Origin: Lachnospiraceae bacterium
GTDB taxonomy: Bacteria > Bacillota > Clostridia > Lachnospirales > Lachnospiraceae
NCBI GenBank assembly: GCA_017469275.1
Contig: JAFUGT010000053.1
Coordinates: 1 to 35,366, forward strand
Length of the DNA: 35,366 bases
Reading direction: 5' to 3'
Shown: piece after piece, positions 28,428 through 34,205 of the stretch
Position numbering within the stretch: the first letter of the stretch is position 1
How the letters are laid out: each line of letters starts with the position of its first letter
Made by a program: the position numbers and the translations under genes
Notes under the pieces: generated by a model
The model's input: the letters and a program-made list of their open reading frames with translations, nothing else
What the model was told of the DNA's origin: nothing
Databases searched by the model: none

Positions 28428-30062
28428 TCACACCTCCCCTGCTGCCATTGGTAATTCATAAGAATTGATGTATTCCATTACCCTGCTGAACTCGTCTCCA
28501 TATCGGAACGAAACCCCAATGCCATGCTTCTCATATATGAATATCTTGTCAATAAGGGACATCAACACTCTCCTGCTAAGCTCCTGAATGTTCTCATACT
28601 GCTTGAACAACGAAACCCATACCCTTTCAGTATCTCCATTGATTGTTGTGTCTTTCATTTCCCTCTTTATACGGACAAGAGCCTCCTGCTTTTCATCAAT
28701 CATTGCTGTGTATTGTTTCCTGAAATCCGCATATTCTGACTTGTCGATCACTCCGCTTGATAAATCCTCATAAGTCCTTAGCTTCATCTTCCGGCAGTAT
28801 GTGATCTCCTCTGTCAGTTTCTCAATCTGCTTTTCATAATTAAAAACAATACGATCAGACGAGGGCATTGCGCTTATGTATTCCAAAGTCCTGCTAATAT
28901 CAAGAATTGTGGAAACCTGCGTCTTAATAGCACCCATAACTGCATTTTCAACTTCCTTACAGCTAATGCTATGAGCAGAACAACCCTCATGCCTTTTATG
29001 TGACGAACATACATAATATAGATATTTCTTATTCTTTGAGGGAACAACCTTGCGTATCATAGGTTGACCGCAATCGGCACAGAAAATGAAACCGGAAAAT
29101 ATATTGCTTTCACTGTCACTTGCCACCGACCTTGTATCCCTTGATAACATTGTCTTAACCGCCAAGAAATCATCATAAGTAATCAATGCTTCATGAGAAT
29201 CCTCAACCTTGATCCATTCGCTTTCATCTTTATCCTGAATAACGTGAACCTTATAATTAGGTGTTCCTCTCTTGCCCTGAACAAGCACTCCGATATATAC
29301 CTCATTGGTAAGAATCCTCTGTACTGCCTTATAAGACCACTTTGCACTGTTGTTCATACGGAATGATGTTTCATAATTGCTACCATTTGATTGTTTGTAC
29401 TCCATAGGGGACAACACACCCAGCTCATTAAGCCTGTCGGCTATACTTCCTATGCTCATTCCATCTTTGAACATCGAAAATATCTGTCTCACAATATCCC
29501 CTGCATATTCATCAACAACAAGCCTGTTCTTGTCCTTTTCGTCTTTCTTGTAACCATAAGGAGCAAACGCACCTACAAACTCTCCATTTCTGCGTTTGAC
29601 ATCAAGATTAGTACGCACTTTTACGGATATATCCTTGCAATAAGTATCATTTATTAAGTTTTTGAATGGGATTATAAAAGAATCTGACTGCGGATTGCTC
29701 TTGTTGGTATCATAAGAATCATTGATTGCTATGAACCTTATCCCTAACTGTGGGAATATCTTTTCCAAGTATCTTCCACCGTCAATATAGTTACGGGAAA
29801 ATCTCGACAAGTCCTTTACAACTATTGCGTCAATCTTTCCCTCTCTGACAGCCTGCTCCATACGCTTAAATGCCGGACGGTTAAAATCAACACCCGAATA
29901 CCCGTCATCAACGTATGTATCGACTAATTCCAAATCACTTTGCTTAGATATGTAATCTTCGCAGATCAGCTTCTGACTTGATATACTGTTGCTCTCCGTC
30001 TTGTCACCATCATCTTTTGACAGACGTGCATATATCACAGTCCTGTATGTTTTTTCAAACAT
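28428..30062 (-). CDS. Large serine recombinase 3 (first of three)
   Basis: This 544-residue protein has the catalytic YARLS at Ser15, DDGYSGVDFNRPAF, DLSRFSRNYID, a recombinase domain (APYGYKKD), a zinc ribbon (FCADCGQPMIRK, YYVCSSHK, GCSAHS) and a helical C-terminus (EEITYCRKMKLRTYEDL). The ATG at 30062 has GGAGG 7 nt upstream. It is the first gene of the recombinase operon, and the intergenic stretch before it holds a good promoter (30164-30192) and a palindrome (30116-30134). It is probably transcribed with recombinases 2 and 1 as one message. All catalytic signatures are intact. Confidence 0.9.
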   Translation of the reverse strand: MFEKTYRTVIYARLSKDDGDKTESNSISSQKLICEDYISKQSDLELVDTYVDDGYSGVDFNRPAFKRMEQAVREGKIDAIVVKDLSRFSRNYIDGGRYLEKIFPQLGIRFIAINDSYDTNKSNPQSDSFIIPFKNLINDTYCKDISVKVRTNLDVKRRNGEFVGAFAPYGYKKDEKDKNRLVVDEYAGDIVRQIFSMFKDGMSIGSIADRLNELGVLSPMEYKQSNGSNYETSFRMNNSAKWSYKAVQRILTNEVYIGVLVQGKRGTPNYKVHVIQDKDESEWIKVEDSHEALITYDDFLAVKTMLSRDTRSVASDSESNIFSGFIFCADCGQPMIRKVVPSKNKKYLYYVCSSHKRHEGCSAHSISCKEVENAVMGAIKTQVSTILDISRTLEYISAMPSSDRIVFNYEKQIEKLTEEITYCRKMKLRTYEDLSSGVIDKSEYADFRKQYTAMIDEKQEALVRIKREMKDTTINGDTERVWVSLFKQYENIQELSRRVLMSLIDKIFIYEKHGIGVSFRYGDEFSRVMEYINSYELPMAAGEV

Positions 30063-30115
30063 AAAAACACCTCCATCTTTCTGTATTCAAACCAGAAAAA
30101 TCGAGGTTACAGATC

Positions 30116-30134
30116 ATCACATAAGATATGTGAT
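30116..30134. promoter_or_regulatory. Palindrome between promoter and recombinase 3
   Basis: ATCACATA-AGA-TATGTGAT is a perfect 8-bp inverted repeat. It lies in the 5' leader of the recombinase operon, about 30 nt downstream of the -10 and about 54 nt before the start codon. This is a position where a repressor could block transcription. The binding protein is unknown; the DUF6870-like product encoded just upstream is one candidate (inference). Confidence 0.45.
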
Positions 30135-30163
30135 TAAGCTCTATTTAATTCTTGACCGAGTTC

Positions 30164-30192
30164 ATAGTAACATGACTTTTCCAACTTTGCAA
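30164..30192 (-). promoter_or_regulatory. Promoter of the recombinase operon
   Basis: On the minus strand TTGCAA (30187-30192) and TACTAT (30164-30169) are separated by exactly 17 nt. Each hexamer matches the sigma-A consensus at four of six positions. The pair lies just after the DUF6870-like gene and about 100 nt upstream of recombinase 3. Confidence 0.55.
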
Positions 30193-30200
30193 CACATTTT

Positions 30201-30440
30201 TTATAATCCACTCAAATACCCACGCATACAATCCTCAATAGTCCTTGAAGTATTGGCAAAACTGATCTTAACCACTGTCTTACCGTCAAGATAACAATAT
30301 GGATTGCGTATCTGCTCAACATACTCCTTAACACGTTCAGCCTTATCCTTTTTCGGATTGACCTTAACTGAATTACGCTGTACTAATGTATTTCTGTCAA
30401 CACTTCTCACATCAACATCTTTCATTTCAGATATAGTCAC
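30201..30440 (-). CDS. Small DUF6870-like protein of recombinase modules
   Basis: This 79-residue protein has DVRSVDRNTLVQ, then VEQIRNPYCYLDGKTVVKISFANT and a C-terminal CMRGYLSGL. From memory this pattern matches the small DUF6870-type proteins often found beside tandem serine recombinases in Clostridia; their function is not known. The start is GTG at 30440, supported by GGAAAGGAG 9 nt upstream; an ATG at codon 6 has no such signal. The upstream region forms alternative hairpins ending directly at this ribosome binding site, so translation may be controlled. A separate promoter and 138 nt lie between this gene and recombinase 3. It may regulate or assist recombination, but that is only context. 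Confidence 0.65.
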   Translation of the reverse strand: MTISEMKDVDVRSVDRNTLVQRNSVKVNPKKDKAERVKEYVEQIRNPYCYLDGKTVVKISFANTSRTIEDCMRGYLSGL

Positions 30441-30458
30441 AGCCTTACACTCCTTTCC

Positions 30459-30545
30459 TTTTCAGCACAGAATCACATCTTGGAATCTGCTCCAAAGCAT
30501 GATTCTATGCTGAAAAACTTATTTTTAAGCAAGTATTTCAGCATA
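30459..30545 (-). promoter_or_regulatory. Mutually exclusive hairpins before the DUF6870-like gene
   Basis: Arm B (30500-30516) can pair with arm A (30459-30475) in a 17-bp stem with a single G-U on the minus strand. Part of arm B (30506-30515, TATGCTGAAA) can instead pair perfectly over 10 bp with arm C (30536-30545, TTTCAGCATA). The two pairings exclude each other. In the minus-strand RNA the order is C, B, A, and arm A ends 1-2 nt before GGAAAGGAG, so the A-B stem would crowd the ribosome binding site. This is the layout of a translational attenuator. Sub-hairpins occur in both loops. Confidence 0.5.
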
Positions 30546-30634
30546 ATATAATATTCTGCAAGCAACCGTCGGGGAACGGTTCGCATTGGACTTGCACCAG
30601 CTTTCTCACATAGCACCCAAAGGGTAAGTATCAT
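30473..30634 (-). CDS. Mini-ORF d, 53 codons, leader-like
   Basis: It runs from ATG at 30634 to TGA at 30473 and encodes MILTLWVLCEKAGASPM and onwards, with a basic C-terminal half. It begins 2 nt after the stop of mini-ORF c (TAA-TA-ATG). Its stop lies inside hairpin arm A, so a ribosome finishing it would open the A-B stem before the DUF6870-like gene. No strong ribosome binding site is seen. It may be a leader peptide, or chance coding within a structured RNA. I do not recognise the product. Confidence 0.3.
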   Translation of the reverse strand: MILTLWVLCEKAGASPMRTVPRRLLAEYYIMLKYLLKNKFFSIESCFGADSKM

Positions 30635-30636
30635 TA

Positions 30637-30747
30637 TTACGGGACAGCATTATCGCACAGACACACCCATGTATCCGTCTCCGGAACAAATATTGATCGC
30701 TCATACCTTTGCTTCAATGCCCGAATCAGCACTCCTTCGCTTTTCAT
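30637..30747 (-). CDS. Mini-ORF c, 36 codons
   Basis: It starts at ATG 30747, overlapping the stop of mini-ORF b as ATGA, and ends at TAA 30637. It encodes MKSEGVLIRALKQRYERS and onwards, ending LCDNAVP. The frame is also open upstream without a stop for about 17 codons. No ribosome binding site of its own is visible, so it would rely on coupling. Function unknown; reality uncertain. Confidence 0.25.
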   Translation of the reverse strand: MKSEGVLIRALKQRYERSIFVPETDTWVCLCDNAVP

Positions 30748-30830
30748 TCCATAATGGAACAGGTATATTGTGGCGTATTTGCCGGAAAGCTCAACTGCCC
30801 CTCACGTCTTGCAGAACTAACGATATTCAT
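30744..30830 (-). CDS. Mini-ORF b, 28 codons
   Basis: It starts at ATG 30830, overlapping the stop of mini-ORF a as ATGA, and ends at TGA 30744. It encodes MNIVSSARREGQLSFP and onwards, ending CSIME. It is listed because two exact ATGA junctions in a row suggest coupled translation. The family is not recognised. Confidence 0.25.
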   Translation of the reverse strand: MNIVSSARREGQLSFPANTPQYTCSIME

Positions 30831-30934
30831 TTTTCAAGGTTCATGTAATTACTTACACTGTGCATACGGACGCATATATAAATCTCACTGTTGTTATAAA
30901 TATGCACCCTTGACACATAGGCATATCCGCCCAT
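30827..30934 (-). CDS. Mini-ORF a, 35 codons
   Basis: It runs from ATG at 30934 to TGA at 30827 and encodes MGGYAYVSRVHIYNNS and onwards. It is the first of four abutting small frames (a, b, c, d) that tile the 460 nt before the DUF6870-like gene. Start support is weak. The 100 nt upstream of it (30935-31039) hold only a hairpin, ATTAGTAT/ATACTAAT with one bulge, at 30963-31001. Confidence 0.25.
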   Translation of the reverse strand: MGGYAYVSRVHIYNNSEIYICVRMHSVSNYMNLEK

Positions 30935-31039
30935 AACAGCCTGCTTATCTTTGGGAAAGTGAATTAGTATTGATGAGTAAAGGAGAAGATATCATACTAA
31001 TTATCAAAAACAAACAGGCTCTTATCGGCATATATGTCC

Positions 31040-31411
31040 TTATCTATCAAGTCCGGCAGGATTGCCATACGCTCTTATCATTTTTTCTATTGGCTTTACA
31101 TATTCTTCCGGAACAATATCAAGCAGTTCATATAACAGATCATTTTCCTCTGTTTTGAAATGCGGACGCTGTGCATACCACCCATCTTCAACCCTGATAC
31201 CTTTATGTGTTCTATGTAATGGCACTCCAAAATCATATTCAAGAGAATCCAAATCCTTTTTTACAGAATGGGAATTGACACCAAACTCCTCCTGTATCTC
31301 CAAATAATTTGTTTCCCTCTTTACCGACAGCCAGTACATAAGATCAACCCTGCGTCCTATAACGTTTTTATCCCTTATGTTTCTTGTTCTTTTAGGCACT
31401 TCCCGCTTCAT
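31040..31411 (-). CDS. Small winged-helix transcriptional regulator
   Basis: This 123-residue DNA-binding protein starts at ATG 31411, chosen because GAAGGAG lies 6 nt upstream; a TTG farther out falls inside that site. Residues 18-58 (VIGRRVDLMYWLSV, then YLEIQEEFGVNSHSVKKDLDSLE) form a helix-turn-helix like those of DeoR or WYL-type regulators, followed by a wing (GVPLHRTHKGIRV). The WYL or sugar-binding domain usual in such proteins is missing; only a short acidic tail follows. Its upstream region holds a 24-bp element that also occurs before the DUF2325 gene at 32267-33949, so it may control itself and that gene (inference). Confidence 0.7.
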   Translation of the reverse strand: MKREVPKRTRNIRDKNVIGRRVDLMYWLSVKRETNYLEIQEEFGVNSHSVKKDLDSLEYDFGVPLHRTHKGIRVEDGWYAQRPHFKTEENDLLYELLDIVPEEYVKPIEKMIRAYGNPAGLDR

Positions 31412-31432
31412 GAATTTCTCCTTCAAAAAATA

Positions 31433-31468
31433 AGAATACTCACGTTCACTGTCATTTAGTTATGTGAA
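31433..31468 (-). promoter_or_regulatory. Shared 24-bp element plus -10-like hexamer, copy 1
   Basis: The 24-bp element at 31445-31468 begins TTCACTGTC and ends TTATGTGAA, with TTCAC/GTGAA as inverted ends. It is identical to the one at 34031-34054. On the minus strand a -10-like TATTCT (31433-31438) follows after 6 nt. It lies just upstream of the regulator gene. It is probably an operator, or an activator-type promoter element. Confidence 0.65.
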
Positions 31469-31471
31469 CTC

Positions 31472-31502
31472 AAAAATTTTTTGAAATTTTTTGAATTTTT
31501 TT
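31472..31502. promoter_or_regulatory. Phased A/T tracts beside the 24-bp element
   Basis: Three tracts, AAAAATTTTTT (31472-31482), AAATTTTTT (31484-31492) and AATTTTTTT (31494-31502), are centred about 10-11 bp apart, in phase with the helix. Such runs bend DNA and often act as UP elements. They sit upstream of the regulator promoter on the minus strand. Confidence 0.5.
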
Positions 31503-31514
31503 GGAATAAAAGAA

Positions 31515-31552
31515 AAGAAGCCAGCAGAATAACATCAATCCACTGACTTCTT
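31515..31552 (-). terminator. Hairpin with U-rich tail
   Basis: On the minus strand AAGAAGTCAG (31543-31552) and CTGGCTTCTT (31515-31524) pair over 10 bp with one G-U. They are followed by TTCTTTTATT. This looks like an intrinsic terminator for a transcript coming from the 31553-31800 interval, where no normal gene is present. That raises the possibility of a small RNA or mini-gene there. Confidence 0.45.
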
Positions 31553-31580
31553 GACATACAAATTCCAACAAATATTCAAT

Positions 31581-31699
31581 TCTCAACCTTCATAATCGCA
31601 CATATTATATAGGGCGATGTCGTTTTTTATAACATCCAGCGAAAACAATCTCGACCTAATTGAAATGCCTAGTTATAATGCCTCTCAACCTTTATAATC
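31581..31699. repeat. Pair of 17-bp direct repeats in the non-coding stretch
   Basis: TCTCAACCTTCATAATC (31581-31597) and TCTCAACCTTTATAATC (31683-31699) differ at one base and lie 102 bp apart. A shorter CTCAACC recurs at 31764-31770. The right copy overlaps the end of a 24-codon hydrophobic ORF. The 443-nt interval 31412-31854 otherwise holds the regulator promoter and two terminators. Confidence 0.6.
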
Positions 31700-31759
31700 C
31701 ATTATTATTTTAAGAATCAGAAAACTGACTAAAATAGGACAGCTTATAACACCTGCCAT
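31685..31759 (-). CDS. Hydrophobic 24-codon mini-ORF (possible type I toxin-like peptide)
   Basis: ATG at 31759 to TGA at 31685 encodes MAGVISCPILVSFLILKI and onwards, a short peptide with one likely membrane span and a charged end (MDYKG). Size and pattern are loosely like Fst/Ldr-type toxins. A direct repeat and a downstream terminator accompany it, as at some par-type loci. The ribosome binding site is weak (GAGCGGG) and no clear promoter was found. It may be chance. Confidence 0.2.
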   Translation of the reverse strand: MAGVISCPILVSFLILKIIMDYKG

Positions 31760-31800
31760 CCCGCTCAACCGTTTGTATGAAATTGATAGATTAACTAAGA

Positions 31801-31833
31801 AAAAGGGAACTGTTCATATATTAAACAGTTCCC
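31801..31833 (-). terminator. Terminator of the HU gene
   Basis: GGGAACTGTT (31805-31814) and AACAGTTCCC (31824-31833) form a perfect 10-bp stem with a 9-nt loop. On the minus strand it is followed by TTTTTCTT. It lies 22 nt after the HU stop codon. Confidence 0.85.
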
Positions 31834-31854
31834 AAAAATTAAAGAGGGTTAACC

Positions 31855-32151
31855 CTATTTCTTCTTTTTTGCTTTGCCAGCATTTACTGAATCTTTCAGT
31901 GCCTTGCCTGCCTTGAACTTAGGAGCAACAGACTTCTTAATCTTGATAGTCTCTCCTGTTGCCGGATTGCGTCCCTCTCTGGCAGCTCTTTCAGCAGTTG
32001 TAAATGTTCCAAATCCGATAAGCTGTACTGAATCTTTCTTCTTCAAAGTATCTGTTGTGATCTCAATGAAAGCCTTTAATGCTTTCTCTGCGTCCTTCTT
32101 TGAAAGTCCTGACTGCTCAGCCATTGCAGCTACTAACTCTGTCTTGTTCAT
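31855..32151 (-). CDS. hup: HU family DNA-binding protein
   Basis: This 98-residue histone-like protein bends and compacts DNA as a dimer. It starts MNKTELVAAMAEQSGLSKKDAEKAL, carries the core IGFGTF and the beta-arm signature GRNPATGETIKI, and ends in a lysine-rich tail (AGKAKKKK). The start is ATG 32151 with AGGAGG 9 nt upstream; an upstream in-frame extension of 11 codons lacks a binding site. It has its own promoter (32215-32243) and terminator (31801-31833), so it is a single-gene unit. Beside it lie a recombinase module and phased A-tracts; HU can assist DNA bending in recombination, but a dedicated role here is only inference. Confidence 0.95.
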   Translation of the reverse strand: MNKTELVAAMAEQSGLSKKDAEKALKAFIEITTDTLKKKDSVQLIGFGTFTTAERAAREGRNPATGETIKIKKSVAPKFKAGKALKDSVNAGKAKKKK

Positions 32152-32214
32152 TGTATGAATCCTCCTATGTTTTATAGTAAGCACATAATATGCTAACCGT
32201 TTAATAACATAGTT

Positions 32215-32243
32215 ATTTTACTACATATTGGACTAATATACAA
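32215..32243 (-). promoter_or_regulatory. hup: Promoter of the HU gene
   Basis: On the minus strand TTGTAT (32238-32243) and TAAAAT (32215-32220) are spaced by exactly 17 nt. They match the sigma-A hexamers at four and five of six positions. The pair lies about 65 nt upstream of the HU start. Confidence 0.65.
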
Positions 32244-32266
32244 CCTTTACCACAAGATTTTGTTAA

Positions 32267-33949
32267 TTACTTCATATCATCTGACATCTGTTTCAGACAC
32301 TTATCAATGTTGATACTGCTTATGTATCCAAAAGGAATTTTCTTATCCCTTACAATATTGATAAACCTGTAATATACATTATGCTTAATAAAATCAGTAA
32401 AGAAATACACATGATCCGCATTGTTCAATACATTATCATCAATGGTGGTGGTGGATTTGAAATTGATATACGTCCAGTCCGGAAACATATCTTTCATTTT
32501 CTGAATCCAGTTAGTATGACCGCCAATGATTATAACCTTGTTGTCCTTAATTGCATTTATTATATCCTGCCTTGAGCTTTCCTGAATGACTATATCATCT
32601 TCCGTCATATTGTAAAGATGTTCCCTCAATGCCACCAGTTCACTATGCTCAGAAGAATATTTATCTTTATCGGCTTCTGCCTGATTCAATCGTTTCTTTG
32701 TTTCACGATAAAGCTCTGATAAATGGTTTGCGTCATGCTCTTTCTTATGAAGCCTGCTCCTCAGATTCTCTATTTCATCAAGCAGATCCTGCTCCTTGTA
32801 TTCAGCCTTTGTCTTTGCATTATCCTTAGAAGTATCTTTCTCCTTAACTTCATTAACATTGCTGTTATGCTTCTTAACCTCTTTTGGTTTTCCTATGCCC
32901 GATACCTTTTCAAACTCTTCAGGAATAAACATACTATCTTCAAGCACGTAATCGTCAATCTCGCCCATCAATGTCTGATAATAATTGTTGATCTCGTCCA
33001 TTGCACCGCACATACTCTGAACATCATAATAAATGGACGCATAAACCTGTATTTCTTCCTTTGTAAAAGTTTTGTTCGGATATAACTTATTCAACAGGAT
33101 CATTGTCAATGTATAGCAGCCTTCTTCTGTTATGCCTCCGCTTTGCAATTCATCAAAATCCGAATCGTATCCAAGGTATTTGTATGCTTTACGCCGGAAT
33201 CTGCTATATTTATAATAATCCGGTATATCATCTTCTATTTCTTCAAGGTATTCTACTCCAAATGCTTCCTTTAATGCATTTTGTGCTTCATGTATCATAT
33301 CCGGCGAAACAGAATAAGGCTCATGGTTTTTTTCACTTTCAATATCATTGTTATATTTGTCCAAAACCATGTATAGAAATAAACAATCCTTATTAAGTTC
33401 AATGCCATAGATCGAGCACATTGTAAGCACCCTTGCCACCCCTGCGAACTCTCCCTCAAACGCATTTGAATCTTCCACAATCGACAGTATTTCAGAGGGA
33501 GATATTACACTGAACTTTTTAAGAACCTTATACTCTTTCTTATAATATGTTTTATAAAGGTATTTGAGAAGATTTACAGAATACTCATTGCCTGCCTTTG
33601 CCATTGATAGTATCTGCATCATGGTAAAATCAGAAAATGCCTTGACCGGATATGAATTTTTAATATCGTTATCACAATAATATGTGTAGTTTTCAAACGT
33701 AAGTGCGTCAGGCACATTCCTATAAAATGAATTAGCTATTACAGGGAAATCCTGCTCCATTTCTATTGAAATAAATGTCTGAACAAATACAGACTCACAA
33801 CCGTATGTATCAGGAGTGACCTTTTCAACTTCATCACGAAACTCATCTTGAAATCTCAACAAGGACAGCAGTTTCTTAGCATTGCCCTCTCCCATAAAAC
33901 TTTCCATATTTTCATCTATATTATTTCTGATTGGAAACTTGTTATTCAT
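32267..33949 (-). CDS. Coiled-coil protein with C-terminal DUF2325-like domain
   Basis: This is a 560-residue protein of unknown role. I chose ATG 33949 because AAAGGA lies 9 nt upstream; the ATG nine codons earlier has no such signal. Residues 1-350 are a mainly helical, acidic region with no domain I recognise. A charged, Lys-rich linker (about 355-385) and a coiled coil (about 385-448, ENLRSRLHKKEHDANHLSE) follow. The end (471-560) fits DUF2325: KVIIIGGHTNW, then ADHVYFFTDFIKHNVYYR and KKIPFGYISS. No membrane span or catalytic motif of a known enzyme is visible. Its upstream region carries the same 24-bp element as the winged-helix gene, so the two may form one regulon. It lies between HU and the right-hand adhesin. 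It could be element cargo, possibly stress or defence related, but nothing proves that. Confidence 0.7.
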   Translation of the reverse strand: MNNKFPIRNNIDENMESFMGEGNAKKLLSLLRFQDEFRDEVEKVTPDTYGCESVFVQTFISIEMEQDFPVIANSFYRNVPDALTFENYTYYCDNDIKNSYPVKAFSDFTMMQILSMAKAGNEYSVNLLKYLYKTYYKKEYKVLKKFSVISPSEILSIVEDSNAFEGEFAGVARVLTMCSIYGIELNKDCLFLYMVLDKYNNDIESEKNHEPYSVSPDMIHEAQNALKEAFGVEYLEEIEDDIPDYYKYSRFRRKAYKYLGYDSDFDELQSGGITEEGCYTLTMILLNKLYPNKTFTKEEIQVYASIYYDVQSMCGAMDEINNYYQTLMGEIDDYVLEDSMFIPEEFEKVSGIGKPKEVKKHNSNVNEVKEKDTSKDNAKTKAEYKEQDLLDEIENLRSRLHKKEHDANHLSELYRETKKRLNQAEADKDKYSSEHSELVALREHLYNMTEDDIVIQESSRQDIINAIKDNKVIIIGGHTNWIQKMKDMFPDWTYINFKSTTTIDDNVLNNADHVYFFTDFIKHNVYYRFINIVRDKKIPFGYISSINIDKCLKQMSDDMK

Positions 33950-34018
33950 AAGACTTTTTCCTTTGCTGATATACATATTTATGGATATATAGTCTGCCTA
34001 ACTTATCCATGAAATATA

Positions 34019-34054
34019 ATTGTAATACCATTCACTGTCATTTAGTTATGTGAA
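34019..34054 (-). promoter_or_regulatory. Shared 24-bp element plus -10-like hexamer, copy 2
   Basis: The 24-bp element at 34031-34054 is identical to that at 31445-31468. On the minus strand TACAAT (34019-34024) follows after exactly 6 nt, the same spacing as in copy 1. It would drive the DUF2325 gene with a leader of about 60 nt. A-rich tracts flank it upstream (34055-34080). Confidence 0.65.
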
Positions 34055-34111
34055 ATACAAAAAATGAAAATATTTTATCTTTATCATATCAAGGTGGGAA
34101 ACTCCAAAAGT

Positions 34112-34150
34112 AATCCCTGATACTGCCTGTCAAAAGCAATATCAGGGATT
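34112..34150 (-). terminator. Hairpin downstream of the right-hand adhesin
   Basis: AATCCCTGATA (34112-34122) and TATCAGGGATT (34140-34150) form a perfect 11-bp stem with a 17-nt loop. It lies 55 nt after the adhesin stop codon. On the minus strand it is followed by ACTTTTGG, a weak U-tract; on the plus strand by TTAGAG. It is probably the adhesin terminator. Confidence 0.6.
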
Positions 34151-34205
34151 TTAGAGAGAATATCGTTTAAGAATTCTTTTGTTTAATTGTTATGTTCTGC
34201 CCGTC

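Noticed and set aside
25150-30062. Recent gene duplication of one recombinase
   Set aside because: The three proteins share only family motifs and differ in N-terminal extension, zinc ribbon spacing and tails.
30570-30620. Cobalamin riboswitch, suggested by GGTGCAAGTCC on the minus strand
   Set aside because: Only one short core segment matches. The B12 box and the other conserved stretches are missing, and the downstream gene has no link to cobalamin.
30545-30840. Group II intron remnant
   Set aside because: No reverse transcriptase, no recognisable domain V hairpin and no GTGYG-type 5' end were seen.
30909-30917. CTTGACACA shared in inverted orientation with the left junction at 25117-25127, considered as the other att site
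   Set aside because: A 9-bp match in the wrong orientation is expected by chance in 35 kb, and no response regulator sequence lies next to it.
30709-30936. 75-codon plus-strand frame
   Set aside because: It opposes the mini-ORF leader, lacks a ribosome binding site, and its composition looks non-coding.
30970-31158. Plus-strand frame beginning MMSKGEDIILII, with GGAG inside its first codons
   Set aside because: It runs across the 3' end of the winged-helix gene, has no correctly placed ribosome binding site, and is not like any family I know.
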